Shown here: in pieces, positions 43,828 through 51,612 of the stretch | How positions within the stretch are numbered: position 1 is the stretch's first letter | Layout: every line of letters starts with the position of its first letter | NCBI RefSeq assembly: GCF_001905845.1 | Contig: NZ_LIVZ01000008.1 | Location: 124,001 to 188,000, forward strand | Length of the DNA stretch: 64,000 nucleotides | Source: Streptomyces sp. TSRI0107 | GTDB taxonomy: Bacteria > Actinomycetota > Actinomycetes > Streptomycetales > Streptomycetaceae | Direction of reading: 5' to 3' | The notes under the pieces: model-generated | Database searches by the model: none | The model's input: the letters and a program-made list of their open reading frames with translations, nothing else | Told to the model about the DNA's origin: nothing | Translations under genes and position numbers: made by a program

Positions 43828-45171
43828 TCAGATGTTGCGGAAGCGGTTGATGGCGTCGATGTGCTTGGCGCGCATCTCCGGGTCGCGCACGCCCAGGCCC
43901 TCCTCGGGGGCCAGGCACAGCACGCCGACCTTGCCCTGGTGCGCGTTGCGGTGGACGTCGTGGGCGGCCTGGCCGGTCTCCTCCAGGGAGTACACCTTCG
44001 ACAGCGTCGGGTGGATCTTGCCCTTGGCGATGAGGCGGTTGGCCTCCCAGGCCTCGCGGTAGTTCGCGAAGTGCGAGCCGATGATCCGCTTCAGCGACAT
44101 CCACAGGTAGCGGTTGTCGTACTCGTGCATGTAGCCCGAGGTCGAGGCGCAGGTGGTGATGGTGCCGCCCTTGCGGGTGACGTAGACGGACGCGCCGAAG
44201 GTCTCGCGGCCCGGGTGCTCGAAGACGATGTCGATGTCCTCGCCGCCGGTGAGTTCGCGGATGCGCTTGCCGAAGCGCTTCCACTCCTTCGGGTCCTGGG
44301 TGCGCTCGTCCTTCCAGAACTTGTAGCCCTCGGCGCTGCGGTCGATGATCGCCTCGGCGCCCATCGAGCGGCAGATGTCCGCCTTCTGCTCGCTGGAGAC
44401 GACACAGATCGGGTTGGCGCCGCCGGCCAGGGCGAACTGGGTGGCGTACGAGCCGAGGCCGCCGCTCGCGCCCCAGATCAGGACGTTGTCGCCCTGCTTC
44501 ATTCCGGCGCCGTTGCGGGAGACCAGCTGGCGGTAGGCGGTGGAGTTCACCAGGCCGGGGGCCGCGGCCTCCTCCCAGCTGAGGTGGCCGGGCTTCGGCA
44601 TCAGCTGGTTGGACTTGACCAGGGCGATCTCGGCGAGGCCGCCGAAGTTGGTCTCGAAGCCCCAGATGCGCTGCTCGGGGTCGAGCATGGTGTCGTTGTG
44701 GCCGTCGCTGGACTCCAGCTCGACGGACAGGCAGTGCGCGACGACCTCGTCGCCCGGCTGCCAGGCGTTGACGCCCGGGCCGGTGCGCAGCACGACGCCC
44801 GCGAGGTCGGAGCCGATGATGTGGTACGGCAGGTCGTGGCGCTTGGCCAGCTCGTTGGTGCGGCCGTAGCGCTCCAGGAACCCGAAGGTGGACAGCGGCT
44901 CGAAGATCGAGGTCCACACGGAGTTGTAGTTGACCGAGGAGGCCATGACGGCCACCAGGGCCTCGCCCGGGCCCAGCTCGGGCAGCGGCACCTCGTCCAG
45001 GTGCAGCGACTTGCGGGGGTCCTTGTCGCGGGTGGCGAGGCCCGCGAACATCTCCGTCTCGTCCTTGTGGACGGTGATGGCCCGGTACGACTCGGGCAGC
45101 GGCAGAGCGGCGAAGTCGGCCGAGGTGGATTCGGGCGACTGGATCGCGTCCAGGATGTCCTTCACGGTCAC
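43828..45171 (-). CDS. ccr: Crotonyl-CoA carboxylase/reductase
   Basis: 447 aa, GTG start 7 nt after GGAGG. Medium-chain dehydrogenase fold with NADPH-binding GASGGLGS (234-241). The CO2-binding residues known from Kitasatospora enoyl-CoA carboxylase/reductases are seen as Asn81 (SVNYNSVW), Phe172-Glu173 (WGFETNF) and His367 (GSHFANY). The reaction is reductive carboxylation of crotonyl-CoA to (2S)-ethylmalonyl-CoA with NADPH and CO2. It is the first gene of the minus-strand operon and the committed step; it also supplies ethylmalonyl-CoA as polyketide extender. Confidence 0.95.
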   Translation of the reverse strand: MTVKDILDAIQSPESTSADFAALPLPESYRAITVHKDETEMFAGLATRDKDPRKSLHLDEVPLPELGPGEALVAVMASSVNYNSVWTSIFEPLSTFGFLERYGRTNELAKRHDLPYHIIGSDLAGVVLRTGPGVNAWQPGDEVVAHCLSVELESSDGHNDTMLDPEQRIWGFETNFGGLAEIALVKSNQLMPKPGHLSWEEAAAPGLVNSTAYRQLVSRNGAGMKQGDNVLIWGASGGLGSYATQFALAGGANPICVVSSEQKADICRSMGAEAIIDRSAEGYKFWKDERTQDPKEWKRFGKRIRELTGGEDIDIVFEHPGRETFGASVYVTRKGGTITTCASTSGYMHEYDNRYLWMSLKRIIGSHFANYREAWEANRLIAKGKIHPTLSKVYSLEETGQAAHDVHRNAHQGKVGVLCLAPEEGLGVRDPEMRAKHIDAINRFRNI

Positions 45172-45401
45172 GGTGTTGCCTCCGGCGATGAGCGCCCTGA
45201 GGGAGGGGCGCTGAGGGTTACGTCGGTGCTGCTGAGGGGTGAGGGTGGGTGCCGTCGGTTCGGCGGTGATGGTGCTTCGGCAGCGCTTTGTGGCGCGGGA
45301 GGGTGCCTGTGACGCAGGCGTCCGGGCGCGCGGGCCTCGGGGCTCGCGGGGACAGTCGTCGCACGGTGGATCGGTGTGCTCCGGACCGCCCGGACAACAT
45401 C

Positions 45402-45430
45402 AACGTATGGCACGCCGTGTCACGTGACAA
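45402..45430 (-). promoter_or_regulatory. Probable ccr promoter with 12-bp operator-like palindrome
   Basis: On the minus strand TTGTCA (45430-45425), 17-bp spacer, TACGTT (45407-45402), close to the housekeeping consensus. The perfect palindrome TGTCACGTGACA (45418-45429) covers the -35 box and part of the spacer. Transcription would start near 45395, giving a ~224-nt leader. Confidence 0.6.
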
Positions 45431-45540
45431 GGCACTGGGTGCCAGAACTTGCGCCCAGATGAAATCTTTACGTTACAAATGAGCGATGATCGATCGAATG
45501 CCGCTTGAAAGCCGGTGGAAAAGGGCCTCTGACATGCCAA

Positions 45541-45577
45541 AACGGCCACCCCGTGGGGTGGCCGCGGGGTGGCCGTT
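45541..45577 (-). terminator. Intrinsic terminator of the TetR gene
   Basis: ACGGCCACCCCG pairs perfectly with CGGGGTGGCCGT (12 bp) and on the minus strand is followed by TTTTGG. An alternative inner pairing GGCCACCCC/GGGGTGGCC exists on the same bases. It lies 21 nt past the TetR stop and isolates ccr from it. Confidence 0.75.
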
Positions 45578-45597
45578 GTCACATCTGCGCGGGGCGG

Positions 45598-46407
45598 TCA
45601 GCGCTCCTTCAGCGCCTCCTCGATGGTGCGCATGACCTCGTCCAGCGGGGCGTCCGTGCGGGCCACCGTCACCAGCACCTCGCCCTGCGCGGACGCCGTC
45701 GCCGCGGGCGGCCTCGGGGCGGTGGTGCGGCCCGCCATGATCCCGGAGCCGAAGGTCTTGCGGACGATCGCGAAGGCGTGGTCGAGCTGGGACTCCACGT
45801 CGCCCTGGCCGCCGGCCCGCAGCCAGCGCCGCAGCACGTGGTTGTGGGCGGTGACCACGGCGGACGCGGCGACCTCCGCCAGCAGCGGGTCGTCGTTGGC
45901 GTCGTCGTCGTGCGCGTGCTCGTCGAAGTGGCCGAGGAGATAACGGGTGAAGAGGCGTTCGTAGCGGGCCACCGACGCGATCTCCGCCTCGCGCAGGGTG
46001 GGCACCTCGCGCGTGAGCTTGTAGCGGGCGACCGAGATCTCCGGCCGGGCCGCGTACATCTTCATCACTTCCTTGATGCCGCGGCACACCGTGTCGAGCG
46101 GATGCTCGTGCGCGGGGGCCGCGTTGAGCACGGCCTCGGCGCGGATCAGGGTGTCGTCGTGGTCCGGGAAGATCGCCTCTTCCTTGGAGCGGAAGTGGCG
46201 GAAGAAGGTGCGGCGGGCGACCCCGGCCGCGGCCGCGATCTCGTCGACGGTGGTCGCCTCGTACCCCTTGGTCGCGAACAGCTCCATCGCCGCGGCCGCC
46301 AGTTCTCGGCGCATTTTCAGCCGCTGGGCGGCGGCGCGACCGCCTGCGGCACTTTCCGGCGCGTCGGGCGTGGCTGGTGTACGGGAGGACTTGGCGGGCT
46401 GGGACAT
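45598..46407 (-). CDS. TetR-family transcriptional regulator of the ethylmalonyl-CoA region
   Basis: 269 aa. The HTH is ELAAAAMELFATKGYEATTVDEIAAAAGVARRTFFRHFRSKEEAIF (~35-80), then a long helical ligand domain and a C-terminal extension past ~230. ATG 46407 is 6 nt after a -10-like TACGTT (46419-46414) with no Shine-Dalgarno, favouring a leaderless start over the upstream in-frame ATGs. It sits between ccr and the 3-hydroxybutyryl-CoA dehydrogenase gene, the likely regulator of one or both; an acyl-CoA ligand is plausible. Confidence 0.87.
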   Translation of the reverse strand: MSQPAKSSRTPATPDAPESAAGGRAAAQRLKMRRELAAAAMELFATKGYEATTVDEIAAAAGVARRTFFRHFRSKEEAIFPDHDDTLIRAEAVLNAAPAHEHPLDTVCRGIKEVMKMYAARPEISVARYKLTREVPTLREAEIASVARYERLFTRYLLGHFDEHAHDDDANDDPLLAEVAASAVVTAHNHVLRRWLRAGGQGDVESQLDHAFAIVRKTFGSGIMAGRTTAPRPPAATASAQGEVLVTVARTDAPLDEVMRTIEEALKER

Positions 46408-46567
46408 GACCCGAACGTACTGCATCCGCGCGGCCTTTTGCGCAGGTCCGGGGTTTCCCCCGCCCTCGGAGGGTGGGGGAGTCCGGGAGGCGCCGGGGTG
46501 GACGAGCCGCCCCGGCTCGAGCAGTCCGCCCCACTCGGTGCCCGCCCGGAACCAGTCGCCGGGCCGC

Positions 46568-48376
46568 TCAGCGCCGGGCATATTCGCGGAAGCCGCGGCC
46601 GGTCTTGCGGCCGAGGCAGCCCGCGGCCACCAGGTGCTCGAGGAGCGGTGCGGGCGCGAGCCCCGGGTCGCGGAACTCGCGGTGCAGGACCCGCTCGATG
46701 GCCAGCGAGACGTCCAGTCCGACGACGTCCAGCAGCTCGAAGGGGCCCATCGGGTAGCCGCCGCCCAGCTTCATCGCGGCGTCGATGTCGTCCAGCGAGG
46801 CGTAGTGGTCCTGGACCATCTTGATCGCGTTGTTCAGGTACGGGAAGAGCAGCGCGTTCACGATGAACCCGGCGCGGTCGCCGCAGTCCACGGCGTGCTT
46901 GCGGATCTTCCCGCAGACCTCGCGGACCGTCGCGTGCACGTCGTCGGAGGTCAGCACCGTGCGGACGACCTCGACCAGCTTCATCGCCGGCGCCGGGTTG
47001 AAGAAGTGCATGCCGATCACGTCCTGCGGGCGCGAGGTGGCGCGGGCGCAGGCGACGACGGGCAGCGAGGAGGTGGTGGTGGCGAGGACCGCGCCCGGCT
47101 TGCAGACCTTGTCCAGCGTGGCGAACAGCTGCCGCTTGATCTCCAGGTCCTCCGCGACCGCCTCGACGGCCAGGTCGACGTCCGCGAAGGCGTCGTAGGA
47201 GCCCGCCGGGGTGATCCGCCCCAGGGTCTCGGCGGCCGCCTCCGCGGTCATCCGGCCCTTGTCGACGGACCGCGCCAGCGACTTGCCGATGCGGGCCTTG
47301 GCGGTCTCGGCCTTCTCCTCGCTGCGGGCGGCGAGGACCACCTCGTAGCCGGCCTTGGCGAACACCTCGGCGATGCCGGACGCCATCGTGCCGGAGCCGG
47401 CCACACCGACCGAGCGGACCGGGCGGCCGGGGGTCCGCAGGTCGCCGGAGAGCGGGGTCAGCGCGTCCCGCACGACGTCGGCGCTGCCCGGCGCCTCGTA
47501 GGTGTAGAAGCCGCGGCCCGCCTTGCGGCCGGTCAGGCCCGCCTCGCTGAGCTGCTTCAGGATCGGCGCAGGGGCGTGCAGACGGTCGCCGGACTCGGTG
47601 TACATCGCGTCCAGGACCGTGCGGGCGGTGTCGATGCCGATCAGGTCGAGCAGCGCGAGCGGGCCCATGGGCAGGCCGCAGCCCAGCCGCATCGCGGCGT
47701 CGATGTCCTCGCGGGAGGCGTACTTCGCCTCGTACATCGCGGCGGCCTGGTTCAGGTAGCCGAACAGCAGGCCGTCGGCGACGAAGCCGGGACGGTCGCC
47801 GACCGCGACGGGCTCCTTGCCGAGCTCGTACGCGAGCTGGGTGACCGCGGTGACGACCGTCGGCGCGGTCAGCACCGAGGAGACCACCTCGACCAGCTTC
47901 ATCGCCGGCGCCGGGTTGAAGAAGTGCAGGCCGAGGACGCGCTCCGGGCGGGCCGACTCGGCGGCCAGCCGGGTCACGGAGAGGGCGTTGGTGCCGGTCG
48001 CGAGGATCGTCTCGGGCCGCACGACACCGTCGAGCTCCCGGAAGATCTGCTGCTTGATCTCGTACGACTCCGGAGCCACCTCGATGACGAGGTCGGCCTC
48101 GGCCGCGGCCCGCAGGTCGGTGGCGGTGCGGACCCGGGCGAGAGCGTCGGCGCGCTCCTGCTCGGTGAGCTTGCCGCGCTCCACGGCGCGGGCGGTGGAG
48201 GCCTCCAGGGCGGCGACGCAGCGCGCGGCCTGGGCCTCGCTGACGTCGATGCCGACGACCGTGCGGCCGGCCTTGGCGAGCACCTCGGCGATGCCGGTGC
48301 CCATGGTGCCGAGGCCGACGACGGCGACGGTCCTAAGCGGGGACAGGGAAGAACTGTCGGACAGGGGAGCGGCCAT
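46568..48376 (-). CDS. 3-hydroxybutyryl-CoA dehydrogenase, internally duplicated
   Basis: 602 aa, ATG 7 nt after GGAG. Two complete dehydrogenase copies lie head to tail. Copy 1 (~15-300): VAVVGLGTMGTG, LGLHFFNPAPAMKLVEVV, GFVADGLLFGYLNQA, PMGPLALLDLIG. Copy 2 (~318-602): VGVAGSGTMASG, IGMHFFNPAPAMKLVEVV, GFIVNALLFPYLNNA, PMGPFELLDVVG. Both keep the catalytic His and the Rossmann glycines. It reduces acetoacetyl-CoA to 3-hydroxybutyryl-CoA, two steps before Ccr, and so belongs to the pathway. Single-copy enzymes are ~285 aa. Confidence 0.9.
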   Translation of the reverse strand: MAAPLSDSSSLSPLRTVAVVGLGTMGTGIAEVLAKAGRTVVGIDVSEAQAARCVAALEASTARAVERGKLTEQERADALARVRTATDLRAAAEADLVIEVAPESYEIKQQIFRELDGVVRPETILATGTNALSVTRLAAESARPERVLGLHFFNPAPAMKLVEVVSSVLTAPTVVTAVTQLAYELGKEPVAVGDRPGFVADGLLFGYLNQAAAMYEAKYASREDIDAAMRLGCGLPMGPLALLDLIGIDTARTVLDAMYTESGDRLHAPAPILKQLSEAGLTGRKAGRGFYTYEAPGSADVVRDALTPLSGDLRTPGRPVRSVGVAGSGTMASGIAEVFAKAGYEVVLAARSEEKAETAKARIGKSLARSVDKGRMTAEAAAETLGRITPAGSYDAFADVDLAVEAVAEDLEIKRQLFATLDKVCKPGAVLATTTSSLPVVACARATSRPQDVIGMHFFNPAPAMKLVEVVRTVLTSDDVHATVREVCGKIRKHAVDCGDRAGFIVNALLFPYLNNAIKMVQDHYASLDDIDAAMKLGGGYPMGPFELLDVVGLDVSLAIERVLHREFRDPGLAPAPLLEHLVAAGCLGRKTGRGFREYARR

Positions 48377-48563
48377 CGCGGGACTCCAGAAATGAGGGTG
48401 ACGACGGGAAACACGCCCGGGTGCGCCGAGGGGCGCACCGGGTGCGTGCGGAGATGCGGGTGTTGTCCGGGCTGCGAGCGCACACGCCCGGTGCCGGTCG
48501 AAGCGGACGCGCACACGTCCGCCGAGCGGCGGTGAACCGACCGGCCCTGTCCCGTGGCCGAGT

Positions 48564-48587
48564 CGTACCTGGTACGAGAGACGTACC
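48564..48587. promoter_or_regulatory. CGTACC-T-GGTACG-AGAGA-CGTACC operator-like cluster
   Basis: Three 6-bp half sites: the first two form a 13-bp dyad (48564-48576), the second and third a 17-bp dyad (48571-48587). It lies ~188 nt upstream of the dehydrogenase start. Candidate site for the nearby TetR regulator. Confidence 0.45.
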
Positions 48588-48737
48588 GAACCGACTGCAC
48601 CTCCCGGCGGCCGCGTCACCAGACCGTCGAGAGGGGGTGCGAGTGGGTAACTCGCTCGTCTGAGCTTAACTTGCGGGTAACGAGCGCGCCAGCCCCCCGC
48701 CTTTGTGATGTAGGTCCCTCGCCGCGCCGATCACCCC

Positions 48738-48743
48738 TACCCT
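48738..48743 (+). promoter_or_regulatory. -10-like TACCCT before the HEAT gene
   Basis: TACCCT ends 6 nt before ATG 48750 and there is no Shine-Dalgarno sequence, consistent with leaderless transcription. Confidence 0.35.
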
Positions 48744-48749
48744 CACCTC

Positions 48750-49334
48750 ATGGATGTGAGGGACGAAGCGTCACGAGCGCTCACCGAGCGCTTACGGCAG
48801 GAGTCGGGAGCCTCGGCGGCGTACGAGCATCTGCTGGCGACCGAGGACCAGGACGAACTGGCGGAGGTCCTGACAGCCCCCGGACAGCCGCTGTGGGCCA
48901 GGGAACTCGCCGCGTTCCGGCTCGGCCTCGGCGGCGACCGCCGCGCCTTCGAAGCCCTGGTCCTCCTCCTCAACCACCGGGACCCGCCCCGCTGCGCCGC
49001 CGCCGCGCACGCCCTCGCCCGCCTCGGCGATCCCCGCACGGCCCGCGCGGCGGCCGCCCTCGCCACCAACGAACTGCGCGTGGCCTACGCCCTGCACCCG
49101 GTCCGCCTGCTGGTGGAACTGCGGGCCCCGGAATCCGTCCCCGCCCTCATCACCACCCTGCAACGCCGGCTGCGCCCCCACGACCCCTACCGCCGCGTCG
49201 CCCTCGCCTGCGTGGAGGGCCTCGGCACGCTGGCCGACCCGCGGGCCCGGACCGTCCTCAACGAGGCGCTGGCCCACCCGACCCTGGCCGAGGCGGCGGT
49301 ACGGGCCCTGGCGCGCATCCCGAAACAGCGCTGA
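48750..49334 (+). CDS. HEAT-repeat protein
   Basis: 194 aa. Regular helical repeats: LWARELAAFRLGLGGDRRAFEALVLLLNHRDPPRCAAAAHALARLGDPRT, then PESVPALITTL and YRRVALACVEGLGTLADPRARTVLNEAL. Such small HEAT proteins are widespread in Streptomyces and serve as protein-binding scaffolds. No catalytic motif. The start follows a -10-like box directly. Confidence 0.8.
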   Translation: MDVRDEASRALTERLRQESGASAAYEHLLATEDQDELAEVLTAPGQPLWARELAAFRLGLGGDRRAFEALVLLLNHRDPPRCAAAAHALARLGDPRTARAAAALATNELRVAYALHPVRLLVELRAPESVPALITTLQRRLRPHDPYRRVALACVEGLGTLADPRARTVLNEALAHPTLAEAAVRALARIPKQR

Positions 49335-49388
49335 ACCGGCGGCCCGACCAGCCCGTTCCGCGCAGGCCGTCCGCCGCCCGCGCGGCCC

Positions 49389-49787
49389 TTACGGCGCGAC
49401 CACCGCGAACGCCTCGACCTCCATCAGGAACTCGGGGCGGACCAGGGCGGCGACCTGGACGGCGGAGGCGGCGGGGAGCCGGTCGTCGGCGAGGTGGGCG
49501 GCGCGGGCGGCGCGGATCGCGGGCAGGTGGGAGACGTCGGTGACGTAGTAGGTGAGCTTGACGACGTCGTCCCACGTGGCGCCCGCCGCGGTCAGGCAGC
49601 GGCGCAGGTTGGCGAAGACCTGGTGGGCCTGGGCGGACGGGTCGTCCCGGCCGACCAGGGCGCCGGACTCGTCGAGCGGCAGCTGACCCGATATCGCCAC
49701 GAAGCGGCCGGTGCCCATCACGACATGGGAGTACTGCGCGGCGGGGGCGACACCGTCGGGGGCGGGGATCCTGGTCAGCTCGGTCAT
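49389..49787 (-). CDS. RidA-family (YjgF/YER057c/UK114) protein
   Basis: 132 aa. HVVMGTGRFVAISGQLPLDESGALVG, QVFANLRRCLTAAGATWDDVVKLTYYVTD and RPEFLMEVEAFAVV match the RidA trimer fold. The substrate-binding Arg usually in the RATV(R)xxLPxP region is present in a variant form (RLPAASAVQVAAL). Members hydrolyse reactive enamine/imine intermediates or act on other keto-enamines. It stands alone; another in-frame ATG lies 9 nt upstream. Confidence 0.87.
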   Translation of the reverse strand: MTELTRIPAPDGVAPAAQYSHVVMGTGRFVAISGQLPLDESGALVGRDDPSAQAHQVFANLRRCLTAAGATWDDVVKLTYYVTDVSHLPAIRAARAAHLADDRLPAASAVQVAALVRPEFLMEVEAFAVVAP

Positions 49788-49894
49788 GGGTCCATGGTGG
49801 ACCACGGGTCTGACAACGCCCCCGACGGGCCGTCCGGTCGGGCCGCCCGGTCGGTGGGGCCGGTCGGTGGGGCCGGTAGGTTCGGCCGGTCCCG

Positions 49895-51475
49895 TCAGTC
49901 GCGGAAGCCGAGCAGCCCGTGCAGGGTCGCCCCCCGCGTCGGGGCGACCGACTTCCCGCTCAGCGGCTTCGGATCCGGCTGCGCCGCGCACACCGCGTCC
50001 ACGCCGCCGTCGCCGCGCGGCACCGTGCCGTCCCTCAGATACGCCGTCAGGTGCCCGTCAAGGCACGCGTTGCCGCTCAGCGTGACGCCGTGGTTGCCGC
50101 CGCCCTCCTCGACGACCAGGCTTGAGCCGCGCAGCAGCCGGTGGACCCGCTCGGCGCCCGGGTACGGGGTGGCCGCGTCCCCGGTCGCCTGGAACAGCAG
50201 CACCGGCGGCAGAAGGCGGTTCGCGACGGGCAGCGGGTGCCGGCTCCGGGCCGGCCAGAACGCGCACGGCGCGTTGTACCAGGCGTTGTTCCAGGTCATG
50301 AACGGCGCCTTCGCGAACACCTCCCAGTTGTCCGCGCGCCACCGCTCCCAGTCGCGCGGCCACCTGGCGTCCCGGCACTGCACCGCGGTGTAGACGCCGT
50401 AGTTGTTGTCGCCGGCCGCGTCCACCGCGCCGTAGTCCTCGTACACCTCGACGAGCGGTCCCGTGTCCTTGTCGACGGCATACGCGGAGAAGGCCTCGGC
50501 GAGGTACGGCCAGTAGCCGTTGTAGTAGGCGCCCGGCAGGAAGGTGTCCTCCAGCTCGGCCGCCCCGACCGTGCCGCCCGCCGGCTTCCTCGCCAGCTCC
50601 GCCCGCATCGCGTACCAGGCGGCCTCCACCTGCTCCGGGTCCGTGCCGAGCCCGTAGGTGTCGTGGTGCCGGGCGACCCACGCCATGAACGCGCGGTGGC
50701 GCTCGTCGAAGGCGACGTCCTGGGCGAGGTTCGCCTCGTACCAGACGCCGGCCGGGTCGACGACCGAGTCGAGGACCGCGCGGCGCACCCGCTGCGGGTG
50801 CAGCTTGGCGTAGACGGCGCCGAGGTAGGTGCCGTACGAGTAGCCGAAGTAGTTGATCCGCCGGGCGCCCAGGGCCCGGCGGATGCGGTCCATGTCCCGC
50901 GCGGTGCTGACCGTGTCGATGTACGGCAGCAGGTCGGCGTGCTTCTCGCCGCAGGCCTCCGCGAACGCCTTCGCGCGCGCCAGGTTGGCCCGCTCCACGG
51001 CGGGCGTGCCCGGCACCGAGTCGGGCCGCGCGGGGGTGAAGTACCCCGGCCGGCAGTCCAGTGCGGGCTCGCTCTTGCCGACCCCGCGCGGATCGAAGCC
51101 GATCACGTCGTACTGGGCGGCGACCTCCTCCGGCAGCGTGGAGGCGACGAACCCGGCGAGGGTCAGGCCGCTGCCGCCGGGCCCGCCGGGGTTGACCAGG
51201 AGCGGCCCCTGGTACGTCTTCGCGGTGTGCGGCACCCGGGACAGCGCCAGGGTGATCTGCCGCCCGCGCGGCTTCGTGTGGTCGAGCGGCACCTTCAGGG
51301 ACGCGCACTGGAGCGCCGGGTACTTCTTGGTGCCGCACTTCGTCCAGGTGAGCTCGGTGGCGGGAGCGGTGTCCGCGCGGGGCGCGCTCGCCTGCGCGGG
51401 AGCGGCCGTGACCGTTCCGGCCAGGGCGACGGCGGCGCCGCAGAGCACGGCCGCGCGTGTTCTCAAGGAGTGCAT
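49895..51475 (-). CDS. Secreted alpha/beta-hydrolase, tripeptidyl aminopeptidase family
   Basis: 526 aa. Signal peptide RTRAAVLCGAAVALAGTVTAAPAQA. Mature part: CASLKVPLDHTKP, oxyanion segment LLVNPGGPGGSG, DVIGFDPRGVG, nucleophile elbow NYFGYSYGTYLG, and the C-terminal TAP-like domain with LLFQATGDAATPYPGAERVHRLL and GGGNHGV (catalytic Asp and His). This is the Streptomyces SlpD/SlpE/Tap group of mycelium-associated or secreted exopeptidases that remove N-terminal tripeptides. Confidence 0.9.
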   Translation of the reverse strand: MHSLRTRAAVLCGAAVALAGTVTAAPAQASAPRADTAPATELTWTKCGTKKYPALQCASLKVPLDHTKPRGRQITLALSRVPHTAKTYQGPLLVNPGGPGGSGLTLAGFVASTLPEEVAAQYDVIGFDPRGVGKSEPALDCRPGYFTPARPDSVPGTPAVERANLARAKAFAEACGEKHADLLPYIDTVSTARDMDRIRRALGARRINYFGYSYGTYLGAVYAKLHPQRVRRAVLDSVVDPAGVWYEANLAQDVAFDERHRAFMAWVARHHDTYGLGTDPEQVEAAWYAMRAELARKPAGGTVGAAELEDTFLPGAYYNGYWPYLAEAFSAYAVDKDTGPLVEVYEDYGAVDAAGDNNYGVYTAVQCRDARWPRDWERWRADNWEVFAKAPFMTWNNAWYNAPCAFWPARSRHPLPVANRLLPPVLLFQATGDAATPYPGAERVHRLLRGSSLVVEEGGGNHGVTLSGNACLDGHLTAYLRDGTVPRGDGGVDAVCAAQPDPKPLSGKSVAPTRGATLHGLLGFRD

Positions 51476-51554
51476 GGGGTCCTCCCGGGACGGAGGGCTG
51501 GGGGACCGCGAGGATCACGGTCCTCGCCGCATCGTCCCGGGGAGCGCACCCGAA

Positions 51555-51566
51555 AGAACATGTTCT
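51555..51566. promoter_or_regulatory. 12-bp perfect palindrome AGAACATGTTCT
   Basis: It lies 80 nt upstream of the tripeptidyl-peptidase start (minus strand). The symmetry is complete and the A/T content is high for the region. Candidate operator for the peptidase gene. It differs from a LexA box because the GAAC and GTTC cores are only 2 bp apart. Confidence 0.4.
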
Positions 51567-51612
51567 GGCCATGCTTGACCCGATTGGGTCGCTGGATGCC
51601 CTCGAATGCCTC

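Larger units (their letters stand above)
45172..45597. other. 426-bp intergenic region upstream of ccr
   Basis: It contains the likely ccr promoter, a ~220-nt leader after it, an unusually A/T-rich patch near 45460-45500 (around TTTACGTTACAAATG) and the terminator of the TetR gene. I saw no B12-riboswitch signature in the leader and no convincing small reading frame. Confidence 0.6.
48377..48749. other. 373-bp divergent intergenic region with several dyads
   Basis: Between the hydroxyacyl-CoA dehydrogenase and the HEAT gene. It holds a strong stem-loop (GGTGCGCC-GAGG-GGCGCACC, 48420-48439) in the dehydrogenase leader, the CGTACC/GGTACG cluster (48564-48587), and two GGGTAAC words near 48653 and 48675. 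No coding potential of its own was seen. Confidence 0.55.

Noticed and set aside
45172..45395. Cobalamin riboswitch in the ccr leader, because the pathway uses a B12 enzyme
   Set aside because: I looked for a B12-box-like conserved core and did not find one; only generic G/C-rich stems are visible.
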